64,000 bases of DNA from DASRAA01 sp963814165 (GTDB taxonomy: Bacteria; Acidobacteriota; Terriglobia; Terriglobales; Acidobacteriaceae), in NCBI GenBank assembly GCA_963814165.1, contig CAWFBW010000008.1, positions 434,001 to 498,000 of the forward strand. The letters run 5' to 3'. Every line of letters begins with the position of its first letter. Position 1 is the stretch's first letter. The notes beneath the pieces were generated by a model. The model saw only the letters and a program-made list of their open reading frames with translations, did no database searches and had not been told where the DNA came from. A program made the position numbers and the translations under genes. This document shows positions 1 to 9,635 of the stretch, piece after piece.

Positions 1-390
1 TTCTCCGAGCAGATGAGCGAAGGCGCAGACTGAGCCGTATGCCGCGATTTCGTAATGCTCGACGCGCTGTGCGGCCGCGATGAGTGCAGAATCCTTCACA
101 TCACCTTCGAGGTCATCTGCGATGACCTCTTTGCCTTCTTCGACGAGGCCTTCCATGCCGGCACAGTGCTTGCCGGTGGGCCGCTCACCCAGGGCCTCGA
201 AGATCTGCTCAAGACGTTCGACGTGCCCGCGGGTCTGCTCGAGATGCTCGGTAAAGCCGTCGCGCAACTCTTCGGAAGTGGCCGCTTTGGCCAATTTGGG
301 GAGCGCTTTGGTCATTTGCTTTTCGGCATTGTAGATGTCCCTGAGTTCGTTGACATAAAGAGCGAGAAGTGGATTTTTTGACTGCGCCAT
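1..390 (-). CDS. Ferritin-like DUF892 (YciE/YciF family) protein, 3' part outside window
   Basis: The minus strand reads from ATG at 390-388 with no stop to the window edge, giving 130 codons that start MAQSKNPLLALYVNELRDIY. A strong Shine-Dalgarno AGGAGG lies at 403-398. The helical pattern (YNAEKQMTKALPKL, EHLEQTRGHVERLEQIFEALG, HYEIAAYGS) matches the DUF892/YciE-YciF family, four-helix di-iron-type proteins linked to stress responses. The visible EQ/HYE segments fit the metal-binding helices, but the last helix lies outside the window. The gene is divergent from ribH. The exact biochemical role of this family is not established. Confidence 0.85.
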   Translation of the reverse strand, partial: MAQSKNPLLALYVNELRDIYNAEKQMTKALPKLAKAATSEELRDGFTEHLEQTRGHVERLEQIFEALGERPTGKHCAGMEGLVEEGKEVIADDLEGDVKDSALIAAAQRVEHYEIAAYGSVCAFAHLLGE

Positions 391-615
391 TTGGTCGCCT
401 CCTGGGATGACAGTACGGAGTTGGGAAGAGACCCGCTATCGGGCGTATTCCCTATTTGCGCGTTGCGACTTGCCGTAGCGCAATGCGAGTGCGAACGGGG
501 AAGTGCGGGTCGAACTGGGCACTGCGAGCGAGGCAACCAGTGGCCACGTTCGCGTGAAGTTGGCAAATGTGGGAAGGAAGAGCGGCTTTCTCTCCTCCGG
601 CTACAATGGAATCCT

Positions 616-1458
616 ATGATCCGCAATCTTATTGTTCCCCGCGTACTGGGGAAGGCGCAGGAAGAGCTGCAGCCCGCGCTGGAGTTACTGCGTGCTCTGG
701 GGGCGACGCCCGGCCATGAATGGCACGAGGGCGGGGCCCATGGATTCCAACTGGAAGCTCCCGGCGGCGCTGTGGAACTGATTGCCGCAGCCAACGCGCC
801 CGCATCCGACATAACCATAGAGGTCTCCGATGCCGATGCGGCGTGGGAGATCGTGAAGCGGCGCGGCGTGAAAGTGATTCACGAGATTGGCGACACGGCT
901 TATGGAGCGAGGATTTTCGCTGTCGAAGTGAACGGCTTGCGCATGGCGTTCATCACTTACGCACGCACAAACGACGAAGACGTGGAGGGCGCCCTGCAGG
1001 CGCAGGGCAAGCGCTTTGCGATCGTGGTGGCGCGGTTCAATTCGTTTATCACCGAGCGGTTGCTCGATGGAGCGCTTCTGGCGTTGCGGCAGGCGGGTGC
1101 GTCGAAGAAAGACATCACGGTGGTGCGTGTGCCGGGATCGTTTGAAATTCCCTCGGCGGCGCGGCAACTGGCGCTGAGCGGCAACTACGACGCAATCGTC
1201 TGCATCGGATGCCTATTGCGCGGTGGGACGCTGCACTACGAAGTGATTGCCAATGAAGTTACGCGGGGTGTTGGGCAGTCGGCGCAGGAGACCGGCGTGC
1301 CGCATGCGTTCGGCGTGCTGACCTGCGACACGCTGGAGCAGGCCATTGATCGAGCTGGTTTGAAGGCCGGGAACAAGGGCTACGAGGCTGGACTGGCGGC
1401 AATCGAGATGGCTTCGCTGCACAGCAAAGTTGCGGAACACGCGGCAGGGAAGCGATGA
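616..1458 (+). CDS. ribH: 6,7-dimethyl-8-ribityllumazine synthase with N-terminal VOC/glyoxalase-like domain
   Basis: The C-terminal half (about residues 125-280) is lumazine synthase, which condenses 5-amino-6-ribitylaminouracil with dihydroxybutanone phosphate in riboflavin synthesis. Visible family motifs are ARFNSFITERLLDGAL (RFN at 140-142), VPGSFEIP (172-179) and GGTLHYEVIANEVTRG with the likely catalytic His207. The first ~115 residues look like a VOC fold half (IEVSDADAAWEIVKRRG, then VNGLRMAFITY), which is not part of ordinary RibH (about 155 aa). ATG 616 is preferred because upstream codons look non-coding; a shorter RibH could start at ATG 943. The frame opens upstream to 391 without a stop. 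The stop overlaps the nusB start by 4 bp (ATGA), so the two are probably co-transcribed. No FMN riboswitch was seen upstream. Confidence 0.85.
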   Translation: MIRNLIVPRVLGKAQEELQPALELLRALGATPGHEWHEGGAHGFQLEAPGGAVELIAAANAPASDITIEVSDADAAWEIVKRRGVKVIHEIGDTAYGARIFAVEVNGLRMAFITYARTNDEDVEGALQAQGKRFAIVVARFNSFITERLLDGALLALRQAGASKKDITVVRVPGSFEIPSAARQLALSGNYDAIVCIGCLLRGGTLHYEVIANEVTRGVGQSAQETGVPHAFGVLTCDTLEQAIDRAGLKAGNKGYEAGLAAIEMASLHSKVAEHAAGKR

Positions 1459-1883
1459 GCAAAGCAGGTACGCGCAGAAAATCCCGCGAAATGGCCCTGC
1501 AAATGTTGTTTCAACTCGACATGGGCAAGCAGGACATTGAGCAGGTCCGCAAGACGTTCTGGAACGAACGGCGTGACCTCGACGAGAAAGTTCGGGGATT
1601 TGCTGACGACTTGTTTCGCGTGGCCGCCGAGCGCCAGGCGGAAATCGATGAACTGGTCGAGCGCAACGCCGAGCATTGGCGGATGGACCGCATGGCAGCC
1701 GTTGATCGCAACGTGTTGCGGGTTGGAGTCGCCGAGTTCCTTGGCTTCACGGATACGCCGAAGCCGGTGGTGATCAATGAGGCGCTGGAAATTGCGCGGC
1801 GGTTCTCGACACCTGAGTCGGTGACGTTCATCAACGGCGTGCTGGATAGCGTGGCGAAGGAGTTGGATGGGGCGAAGGGGTAG
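1455..1883 (+). CDS. nusB: Transcription antitermination factor NusB
   Basis: This 142-aa protein has the NusB pattern: an N-terminal SREMALQMLFQLDMGK segment, the central VDRNVLRVGVAEFL helix and the C-terminal VVINEALEIARRFSTPESVTFINGVLDSV segment. NusB pairs with S10 (NusE) on boxA RNA to antiterminate rRNA transcription. The length is normal for the family. The start overlaps the ribH stop (ATGA), a ribH-nusB coupling that is common in bacteria. Confidence 0.96.
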   Translation: MSKAGTRRKSREMALQMLFQLDMGKQDIEQVRKTFWNERRDLDEKVRGFADDLFRVAAERQAEIDELVERNAEHWRMDRMAAVDRNVLRVGVAEFLGFTDTPKPVVINEALEIARRFSTPESVTFINGVLDSVAKELDGAKG

Positions 1884-2023
1884 GTGATTACCCCTTAAGC
1901 GCCAAGTTAAAGGAACCGAGGGAGTAACATCTGGCGCAAATAACGGCGTAAATTGCGCGTCCAGTGGTAAATCGGCAGTCAAATACATTGGGAAATGCGT
2001 TTAGTTTAGCGCTTATGGGTGAA

Positions 2024-2073
2024 TACCCCGCCCTACCGTTCGCTGCGCGAACGGTAGAACGGGGCACCCATAG
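2024..2073. repeat. REP-like hairpin with GGGGCACCC tail
   Basis: An 11-bp perfect stem (CTACCGTTCGC at 2033-2043, GCGAACGGTAG at 2047-2057) with a 3-base loop is preceded by TACCCCGCC and followed by GGGGCACCC. The same flanks occur around hairpins near 9464, 11886, 15476 and 27005, so this is one member of a dispersed family. Confidence 0.7.
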
Positions 2074-2084
2074 GAAAAGCATAT

Positions 2085-2244
2085 CCCCCGCCAACTGAAG
2101 AGGCTGCTGAAAAAAGAACCAAGGTAGTAATTTTGGGGCGTTTTCGCCCGAATTTTGGCTCGTAAGCTATTGAGCCTTGGTTCGACAAATAGCCGAATTT
2201 ACTCGTTTGAGTCTTTTTTCAGCAGCCTCTGAAGTCGGCGGGGG
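2085..2244. repeat. MITE-like element with long terminal inverted repeats
   Basis: An 18-bp perfect inverted repeat (AGAGGCTGCTGAAAAAAG at 2099-2116 and its reverse complement at 2213-2230) encloses about 96 bases. The inversion continues imperfectly outwards to CCCCCGCC/GGCGGGGG at about 2085-2244. There is no internal reading frame, which fits a non-autonomous mobile element or large REP unit. A degenerate end-like sequence, GAGTTTTTTTCCGCAGCCTG, occurs near 46590-46609. Confidence 0.65.
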
Positions 2245-2318
2245 ATGACAACTTAAAGATGGAGATGTACGGCGCACCCGTCGGTTTCGCTCAGGGCATG
2301 GCTAAAACTGAGCCCCTT

Positions 2319-4355
2319 CTATTTGGGCAACACGAGGACAAGGTCCGGCGTGACCGCAGCACCGCCAGGGTCTTTGAGTCCCGGAGCAACCTGCGCGCTG
2401 TCGGTTCCGCTGGAGACGTTGATGGCGTGCACATTGCTGTCACTGCCGCCGACGTAGACAAATGAACCGTCAATCATGATGCCGCCACTCAATGGCACGG
2501 CGCCGTTCGCTAATGAGATGGAGAAGGGCGTCAGAGTCGTCAAATTCAATCCGATGATCTTAGGAAGGTCGGAGAGGATAAAGGCGCGAGAGCTGTCGGG
2601 CGAGACAAACATCTGGTTTGCGGTGAAATTCCCAAAGCCCAGGTCATACGTATTCAGCGTGCTTTGTGGTGTCGGGGGACAGCCCGCTGGAATGCTTCCG
2701 GTGGTGACGACATCGACTGCGGGCGAATCGGCGGCGACAGCGCCGTTTCCATTAGGAAGGTGGGCGATCAGCGTCGGAGCCGTTGCAGAAAGGTTTTGCC
2801 AGTCGCTCTGGTTGCAAGTGGCTCGAACATCAATTGCGCCAAAGGCTGAACTGGTGACATAGGTCATGCCTCCCTGGGAGGTGACGTCGACGGCGTTAGG
2901 CGAGAAGGGCAAAGTTACGGCCGTGGAGGTTGGGAAGATGGTGTCGTAGTACAGCTGGTTCCCAGGAGTCAGAAAGGTTACGGAATTTCCATCGGGAGTG
3001 AAAGCACCGGACGTCGCCGTCAGCGACTGCGTGAGGATCACGGTGCCATTGGCGGTGGCGTAGAGGTACACGTTTCCAGAGGCGCTATCGGATACCAGCA
3101 AATACAGTCCGCCAGGCGAGGCAGCCACGATCGTGCCGACGGCAGCGGAGGAGACGGTGACACTCGCGTTGAGAACGCTGACCGTCATGATGCCGGTTGC
3201 GGAGCCGAGGAAGAGATTTGTTCCCGCGGAATCCGAAACAATCGAGTTCGGCAGGTAGGGCAGGGCGATCGCAGTGCCGGCGGTGTTGGTCGAGGTGGCA
3301 ATGGGAATCAGGGTCAGCGACTTGGTGCTGGCTGCGTACACGGTTGTGCTTGTCGTGCCGGAGACGTTGACCGTAACCGTGTTCTGCTGATATTGGGCAT
3401 TGATATTGCGGTTACAGTTGGGCGTGGAGCAGGTTGCCGTGATGGTTGCGGTGCCCGCGGTATTGGCGGTGACGGTTGCCAAGTTGGAGGCGGTCCCAAG
3501 AGTTACCGCGGCAACGCCCGCAGGGACCGAACTCCAGGTGAGAGCGGGAAGAATGGAGACGCCGTTGGAGTCGATGACGTCGGCGACAAGAGACTGCGTG
3601 TTCGTGGGTGCCAGATTAAATGTTGTGTTCGAACTAGCGGCGTCATGCACCTGGATGGAAACGACGGGGCAGACGAGGGCATTCTGGGGAACGCTGTTCA
3701 ATCCTGAGACGTTGGCGTAGATCGACGTTGAGCCCGGCTCGTTGGCGGTCAGCAGACCAGTCGTAGTGCTGGTGGACATCACCGTGAAGTCGGTGCTGAA
3801 GAAGGTGATGGGACCTACGGTCGAAGTGATGTCGCAGGGGATTGCGACCGAGCAGCCTGGGGCCGTTGTGTTGTAGGCGGTCGCCGAATAGGTTGGCGTC
3901 TCTCCCACGCTGACGCAGCCGGAAGGCGGATTGACCGAGATCTCATCCACCTGCAAGTGACTGTAGGCGAGGGCAGTCCCGGTGACCGTCCCGGAGGTCG
4001 CGGTGATCGTGGCCTGTCCCACGCCGGTCTTGCCGGGCAAGGCCGTGCAGGTGATGAAGTTGGCGTCCCAGACACCGCCGCAAACGTAGCCGCTGGGCGA
4101 GATGCTGATCTGGGACGGGTTGGTGCTGGAATAGCTCACGTCGGCCACGACCGTGGCGCCCGAACTGTTCTGCGGGATGCCAGTGATTTTGATGACTTGG
4201 CCGACATTGAGGGAAACCGTGTTCGGGGACATGACGATTTTGGAAACGTCGGTATTGTTTGTGGTGGAACCGGTACCGCTACATCCCGCCCAGACACCCA
4301 AACAGAGAATGGAAACGAAAGCAGCCGCTAGCTGAGCTGCTGAGAGACGACGCAT
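2319..4355 (-). CDS. Secreted lipoprotein with Ig-like (BID_2-type) repeats
   Basis: This is a 678-aa protein from ATG 4355, chosen because GGGAGG lies just upstream and a lipoprotein signal follows directly: MRRLSAAQLAAAFVSILCLG, then VWAGC, the lipobox Cys at about residue 25. After the Cys come Thr/Ser/Asn-rich beta repeats typical of bacterial Ig-like group 2 domains (VSKIVMSPNTVSLNVGQVIK, ISVNPPSG, LAPTNTQSLVADVIDSNG, LTWSSVPAGVAAV). The last ~300 residues resemble beta-propeller surface proteins (YAASTKSLTLIPIA, YLLVSDSASGNVYLYA). Such proteins are common in Acidobacteria and are thought to act at the cell surface; the ligand is unknown. A promoter is proposed at 4429-4457. Confidence 0.8.
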   Translation of the reverse strand: MRRLSAAQLAAAFVSILCLGVWAGCSGTGSTTNNTDVSKIVMSPNTVSLNVGQVIKITGIPQNSSGATVVADVSYSSTNPSQISISPSGYVCGGVWDANFITCTALPGKTGVGQATITATSGTVTGTALAYSHLQVDEISVNPPSGCVSVGETPTYSATAYNTTAPGCSVAIPCDITSTVGPITFFSTDFTVMSTSTTTGLLTANEPGSTSIYANVSGLNSVPQNALVCPVVSIQVHDAASSNTTFNLAPTNTQSLVADVIDSNGVSILPALTWSSVPAGVAAVTLGTASNLATVTANTAGTATITATCSTPNCNRNINAQYQQNTVTVNVSGTTSTTVYAASTKSLTLIPIATSTNTAGTAIALPYLPNSIVSDSAGTNLFLGSATGIMTVSVLNASVTVSSAAVGTIVAASPGGLYLLVSDSASGNVYLYATANGTVILTQSLTATSGAFTPDGNSVTFLTPGNQLYYDTIFPTSTAVTLPFSPNAVDVTSQGGMTYVTSSAFGAIDVRATCNQSDWQNLSATAPTLIAHLPNGNGAVAADSPAVDVVTTGSIPAGCPPTPQSTLNTYDLGFGNFTANQMFVSPDSSRAFILSDLPKIIGLNLTTLTPFSISLANGAVPLSGGIMIDGSFVYVGGSDSNVHAINVSSGTDSAQVAPGLKDPGGAAVTPDLVLVLPK

Positions 4356-4428
4356 GAACCCTCCCCGCCGGGTTGGTTCCGACGGACGTAAAAAGACTGA
4401 CAAGGAGTGATTTCTCCCGGAATTTTTC

Positions 4429-4457
4429 AGTGTAGAAGCTGATGTACGAATCGGCAA
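4429..4457 (-). promoter_or_regulatory. Sigma-70-like promoter for the Ig-like lipoprotein gene
   Basis: On the minus strand TTGCCG (4457-4452) and TACACT (4434-4429) are separated by exactly 17 bases. This would start RNA near 4422, about 65 nt before the ATG at 4355. Confidence 0.5.
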
Positions 4458-4605
4458 GCTGCCTCGGTGTTGCCGGGCAGAATTTGCCGATCGGGGACGC
4501 GCAACAGCCGCCGAAATCTGCTAACCCCATGGCTTGGCCCGAGTTGTGAAATTGAGCCCGACGACGCTATTTCATGCTGCGTGACGAATTTCACCGGTGA
4601 AATGG

Positions 4606-4634
4606 TTGACGGACGGTAGTGTGATTGCTAAACT
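4606..4634 (+). promoter_or_regulatory. Sigma-70-like promoter for the str operon
   Basis: TTGACG at 4606-4611 and TAAACT at 4629-4634 are separated by 17 bases. It is the best match in the 635-base gap before rpsL and would give a leader of about 450 nt. Confidence 0.5.
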
Positions 4635-5092
4635 AAAAAGGTTCCGCGAGTTCCACTTAGCCTGCCCGTGTGTACGGCTGTGCTGCAGTAATCTCAATCC
4701 TGTGAAGTAATGTACGGGATTCCTCGCTGAAACGAGCCTGCGCTTCCACTGGAGCTTTCCGGTGGGTATGTGGGCCGAAGCCACGAAACGGAGTGCCCTC
4801 GTTCCAGAACTCCACGAAGTTGGAACTGGTGTGGGGAGCGATCAAGGTGCCACCGTCGTTGGCTTAACCAGAACGAAGCGATTTTCCCTGCCTTGTGCGG
4901 GGAAGTATGGGCAAAGCGGCCGTAGGAGGCCACTCGTGCCCAGATCAATGTGAGTGCCGTTGCGCTGCGAACAGTGCGCCCTTGTGGCTGCCGTTTGCGC
5001 GTGATGACGCGCCGGACTGAAGTCAGAACGGAGTTTGGAAGAGATTTGAAACGGCGCGGCTGAAGCCGCGCCCCTTCAAGGAGCTGCAAAGA
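4635..5092 (+). other. Long leader region upstream of rpsL
   Basis: This 458-base stretch lies between the proposed promoter and rpsL. No tRNA and no conserved protein were found. It contains several short palindromes and ends with a GC-rich hairpin (5053-5072) just before the rpsL Shine-Dalgarno AAGGAG (about 5078-5083). It may be a regulatory leader, but no known ribosomal-protein leader motif was recognised. Confidence 0.4.
5053..5079. repeat. Palindromic repeat GGCGCGGCTGAAGCCGCGCC
   Basis: An 8-9-bp stem closes a TGAA loop and is followed by CCTTCAA. Near-identical copies occur at 45661-45687 and 46552-46578. Here the element sits in the leader immediately before the rpsL ribosome binding site, where it could also influence translation. 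Confidence 0.65.
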
Positions 5093-5467
5093 GTGCCTAC
5101 ATTTAATCAATTGGTGCGCAAGGGGCGGACGGCGCCGAAGTACAAGACGGCGAGTCCGGCCCTGCAGTCCTGCCCGCAGAAGCGCGGCGTGTGCACGCGC
5201 GTGTACACCCAAACGCCGAAAAAGCCAAACTCCGCGTTGCGCAAAGTGGCGCGCGTGCGTTTGACCAACGGCATCGAAGTTACGACGTACATTCCCGGCG
5301 TCGGTCACAACCTGCAGGAGCACTCGATTGTGCTGATCCGCGGGGGCCGTGTGAAGGACCTGCCGGGTGTTCGTTATCACGTGGTGCGGGGCACGCTGGA
5401 TTCGGTGGGCGTGGCGGGCCGCAAGCAGAGCCGCTCGAAGTACGGCGCGAAGCGCCCGAAGGCGTAA
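5093..5467 (+). CDS. rpsL: 30S ribosomal protein S12
   Basis: This 124-aa protein is the decoding-centre protein S12 (MPTFNQLVRKGR start, KSPALQS-like CPQKRGVCTRVYTQTPKKPN, and PGVGHNLQEHSIVLIRGGRV). PKKPNSALRKVARVRL carries the lysine that is mutated in streptomycin-resistant strains of other bacteria and is wild type here. The start is GTG with AAGGAG upstream. It is the first gene of the str operon, 9 bases before rpsG. Confidence 0.98.
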   Translation: MPTFNQLVRKGRTAPKYKTASPALQSCPQKRGVCTRVYTQTPKKPNSALRKVARVRLTNGIEVTTYIPGVGHNLQEHSIVLIRGGRVKDLPGVRYHVVRGTLDSVGVAGRKQSRSKYGAKRPKA

Positions 5468-5476
5468 AGAGGATCC

Positions 5477-5947
5477 ATGCCGAGAAAAGGACATATTGCA
5501 AAGCGTGAGCCGCTGGCCGATCCGGTCTACCAGTCGACGCTCGTGAACAAGTTCGTGAACTCGATGATGTGGGACGGCAAGAAGTCGACGGCCCAGTCCA
5601 TCTTCTATAACGCGATGAAGAAGCTCGAGGAAAAGGGCGGCGACGAGGCCATCAAGCTGTTCAAGAAGGCCGTGGAGAACGCCAAGCCGGTGCTGGAAGT
5701 GAAGACCCGCCGCGTGGGCGGCGCCAACTACCAGGTTCCGGTGGAAGTGAATGCCGACCGTCGGACCTCGCTGGCGATCCGTTGGATTCTGACCTACAGC
5801 CGTGGACGCGGCGAGAAGGGAATGATCGACAAGCTGGCGAATGAGTTGCTGGACGCGGCCAATGGCCGTGGCGCAACCATCAAGAAGAAAGACGATGTGC
5901 ATCGCATGGCAGAGGCGAACAAGGCGTTTGCGCATTATCGCTGGTAG
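5477..5947 (+). CDS. rpsG: 30S ribosomal protein S7
   Basis: This 156-aa S7 nucleates the 30S head and contacts 16S rRNA near the E site. It begins MPRKGHIAKREPLADPVYQS and includes NKFVNSMMWDGKKSTAQ and the arginine-rich RRVGGANYQVPVEV segment. Length is standard. It sits 9 bases after rpsL and upstream of fusA. In other bacteria S7 represses its own operon; no site was identified here. Confidence 0.98.
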   Translation: MPRKGHIAKREPLADPVYQSTLVNKFVNSMMWDGKKSTAQSIFYNAMKKLEEKGGDEAIKLFKKAVENAKPVLEVKTRRVGGANYQVPVEVNADRRTSLAIRWILTYSRGRGEKGMIDKLANELLDAANGRGATIKKKDDVHRMAEANKAFAHYRW

Positions 5948-5968
5948 ATGAAGGTTTCCGAGTAGGAA

Positions 5969-6021
5969 AGGGGTCCTTCGACTCCGGCGCGCAAAGCTGC
6001 GCGCCTCCGCTCAGGATGACA
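5969..6021. repeat. REP-like element between rpsG and fusA
   Basis: TCCTTCGACTCC and TCCGCTCAGGATGACA flank a perfect stem (GGCGCGCA at 5986-5993, TGCGCGCC at 5998-6005). The arrangement is that of an intergenic palindromic repeat and lies between two co-transcribed genes. Confidence 0.55.
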
Positions 6022-6082
6022 ACGGTTGAGTTGGAAGGTTGACAGCGGACGTAGAGCCGCATAGCAGGAAACGGAAGGAATT

Positions 6083-8188
6083 GTGCCAAGACAGGTTCCA
6101 TTAGAGCGTTGCAGAAATATTGGCATCATGGCTCACATCGATGCCGGCAAAACCACCACGACGGAGCGCATCCTGTTCTATACGGGACGGACGCACCGCA
6201 TCGGGGAGGTCCATGACGGCACGGCGACGATGGACTGGATGGCGCAGGAGCAGGAGCGCGGCATTACGATTACGTCGGCCGCGACGACCTGTGTGTGGAA
6301 AGACATTCGCATCAACATTATTGATACGCCTGGCCACGTGGATTTCACGGCCGAGGTGGAGCGCTCATTGCGCGTGCTCGACGGCGCCTGCGCGGTGTTC
6401 GACGCGGTGCACGGCGTGGAGCCGCAGTCGGAGACGGTGTGGCGCCAGGCCGATAAGTACGGCGTGCCGCGCATTTGCTTCATCAACAAGATTGACAAGA
6501 TGGGCGCCGATTTCGAACACGCCATCGATACCATCCGCAAGCGCCTGAATGCCAAGCCGGTTGCGATCCAGATTCCGATTGGCCAGGAAGACAAGTTCCG
6601 AGGCGTAGTTGATTTGATGGCCATGAAGGCGATCGTCTGGAACGACGAGAACATGGGCTCGGAATACGTGATCGAAGAGATCCCGGAAGAGCTGAAGAAG
6701 AAGGCTGCCGCGTACCATCAGATTCTCGTCGAGACAGTCGTTGAAAACGACGACCAGGACGAGCTGATGCACAAGTACATCGAAGGCGAGACCATCGGCG
6801 AAGCCGAGCTGAAGGCGGCACTGCGTCGCGCCACGCTGGCCTTGAAGGTCTTCCCGGTCATTTGCGGGACCGCCTTCAAGAACAAGGGCGTGCAGCCGCT
6901 GCTGGACGCCGTCATCGATTATTTGCCTTCGCCGCTGGACGTTCCTCCCGTGGTTGGCAAGAACCCTGACAACGGGGAAGAGGTGGAGCGCGCGGCTGAC
7001 GATAAGGCCCCGTTTTCGGCGCTGGCGTTCAAGATCATGACCGATCCGTTCGTCGGCCAGCTGACGTTTATCCGCGTGTACTCCGGCCATTTGAAGACTG
7101 GCGACAGCGTGTACAACAGCGGGCGCCAGCGCACCGAGCGCATCGGGCGACTGCTGAAGATGCACGCCAATAAGCGCGAAGAGATTAGCGAGATCTACGC
7201 TGGCGATATCTGTGCCTGCGTAGGAATGAAAAATGTTACGACGGGCGACACCATTTGCGACGAGAAGCACCCCGTAGTGCTGGAGTCAATCGAGTTCCCG
7301 GCACCCGTGATCGCGGTGGCCGTCGAGCCGAAGACCAAGAGCGACCAGGAAAAGATGGGCGTCGCGCTGGGCAAGCTGGCGCAGGAAGATCCGACGTTCA
7401 AGGTTTCGACCGATCCAGACAGCGGCCAGACGATCATCGCGGGCATGGGCGAGCTTCACCTGGAAATCCTGGTGGACCGCATGATGCGCGAGTTCAATGT
7501 GCAGGCCAATGTGGGCAAGCCGCAGGTCGCCTATCGCGAGACGATTCGCAAGGCTTCACAGGCGGAAGGCAAGTACATCCGGCAGACGGGCGGCAGCGGA
7601 CAGTATGGCCACGTGCGCATCCGGTTGGAGCCGAACGAGCCGGGCAAGGGTTACGAGTTCATCAACGAAGTGGTGGGCGGCGTGATTCCCAAGGAGTTCA
7701 TCAAGCCGGTGGACCAGGGCATCAAGGAAGCGCTCGAAGGCGGCGTGCTCGCGGGCTACGAAATGGTGGACGTGAAGGCGACGCTGTACGACGGCAGCTA
7801 TCACGATGTGGACTCGAACGAAATGGCCTTCAAGATCGCCGGTTCGATGGCGTTCAAGGAAGCTGCGCGCAAGGCGAGTCCGGTACTGCTCGAGCCGGTC
7901 ATGTCGGTGGAAGTGGTTGTGCCCGAGGAATACATGGGTACGATCATCGGCGACCTGAGCAGCCGTCGCGGACGCATTGAAGGGTTGGAGCACCGCGCGG
8001 GTTCGCAGGTGATCCGGGCGATGGTTCCGCTGGCCGAGATGTTCGGTTATGCGACGAACATGCGGTCGAATACGCAAGGCCGCGCAACGTTTTCGATGCA
8101 CTTTTCGCGGTACGAAGAGGCGCCCCGCGCCGTGGCCGAAGAAATCGTGGCCAAGGTGCAGGGGAAAAGTCCCGCCGGGACCAAGTAA
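6083..8188 (+). CDS. fusA: Translation elongation factor G
   Basis: This 701-aa GTPase catalyses ribosomal translocation. GTP motifs are clear: AHIDAGKTTTTE (P-loop, residues 17-28), RGITITSAAT (switch I), DTPGHVDF and NKIDKMGADF. The later domains are complete, including GSGQYGHVRIRLEP and RRGRIEGLEHR in domain IV/V. The start is GTG (MPRQVPLERCRNIGIMAHID) after GGAAGGA. Length is normal for EF-G. Confidence 0.98.
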   Translation: MPRQVPLERCRNIGIMAHIDAGKTTTTERILFYTGRTHRIGEVHDGTATMDWMAQEQERGITITSAATTCVWKDIRINIIDTPGHVDFTAEVERSLRVLDGACAVFDAVHGVEPQSETVWRQADKYGVPRICFINKIDKMGADFEHAIDTIRKRLNAKPVAIQIPIGQEDKFRGVVDLMAMKAIVWNDENMGSEYVIEEIPEELKKKAAAYHQILVETVVENDDQDELMHKYIEGETIGEAELKAALRRATLALKVFPVICGTAFKNKGVQPLLDAVIDYLPSPLDVPPVVGKNPDNGEEVERAADDKAPFSALAFKIMTDPFVGQLTFIRVYSGHLKTGDSVYNSGRQRTERIGRLLKMHANKREEISEIYAGDICACVGMKNVTTGDTICDEKHPVVLESIEFPAPVIAVAVEPKTKSDQEKMGVALGKLAQEDPTFKVSTDPDSGQTIIAGMGELHLEILVDRMMREFNVQANVGKPQVAYRETIRKASQAEGKYIRQTGGSGQYGHVRIRLEPNEPGKGYEFINEVVGGVIPKEFIKPVDQGIKEALEGGVLAGYEMVDVKATLYDGSYHDVDSNEMAFKIAGSMAFKEAARKASPVLLEPVMSVEVVVPEEYMGTIIGDLSSRRGRIEGLEHRAGSQVIRAMVPLAEMFGYATNMRSNTQGRATFSMHFSRYEEAPRAVAEEIVAKVQGKSPAGTK

Positions 8189-8266
8189 GTGTTGGCCGCG
8201 GTTCAGTGACGAATGGGACGGACTGACATAAGGCTGTAGCAGCAGAAATAAGATACGGAGCTTCCG

Positions 8267-9456
<1,190 letters not shown>

Positions 9457-9463
9457 AGTTTGT

Positions 9464-9505
9464 ACCCCGCCCTACCGCCAAAAGACGGCGGTAGGGCGGG
9501 GTACC
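9464..9505. repeat. Perfect long hairpin between tuf and rpsJ
   Basis: TACCCCGCCCTACCGCC and its exact reverse complement GGCGGTAGGGCGGGGTA form a 17-bp stem around an AAAAGAC loop, followed by CCCGGGATTTCG. It could slow or stop transcription after tuf, although no U-tract follows. It shares its TACCCCGCCCTACCG start with the element at 2024. Confidence 0.7.
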
Positions 9506-9527
9506 CGGGATTTCGAGTTTTCATACC

Positions 9528-9578
9528 GGGTGCGGGGCAGTTTGACCGCACCCAATTACTAACCGCGGCAAGAGCCGC
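9528..9578 (+). promoter_or_regulatory. Structured leader before the S10 operon
   Basis: Two consecutive hairpins lie before rpsJ: GGGTGCGG (9528-9535) with CCGCACCC (9546-9553), then GCGGC AAGA GCCGC (9565-9578), a 5-bp stem with a 4-base loop. They could be part of an S10-operon leader. No match to the known L4-binding leader could be made by eye. Confidence 0.35.
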
Positions 9579-9635
9579 AGGGCAGAAAGCGGAAACGCCG
9601 ACGAGCCCCTGAACTGATCTTTGAGAGAAACTAAC

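Larger units (their letters stand above)
1884..2318. other. Repeat-filled gap between nusB and the lipoprotein gene
   Basis: No coding sequence is supported here. The 435 bases hold two palindromic elements (listed separately at 2024-2073 and 2085-2244) between the convergent 3' ends of nusB and the lipoprotein gene. One or both hairpins could act as transcription terminators, but neither has a clean U-tract for nusB. Confidence 0.7.

Noticed and set aside
391..615. FMN riboswitch upstream of ribH
   Set aside because: None of the conserved FMN-aptamer boxes could be found between the divergent genes.
4635..5092. tRNA genes in the rpsL leader
   Set aside because: No cloverleaf with conserved TTCGA arm and CCA-proximal stem could be built.
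4694..5935. 413-codon open frame antisense to rpsL-rpsG
   Set aside because: It covers conserved ribosomal genes on the opposite strand and shows no recognisable domain.
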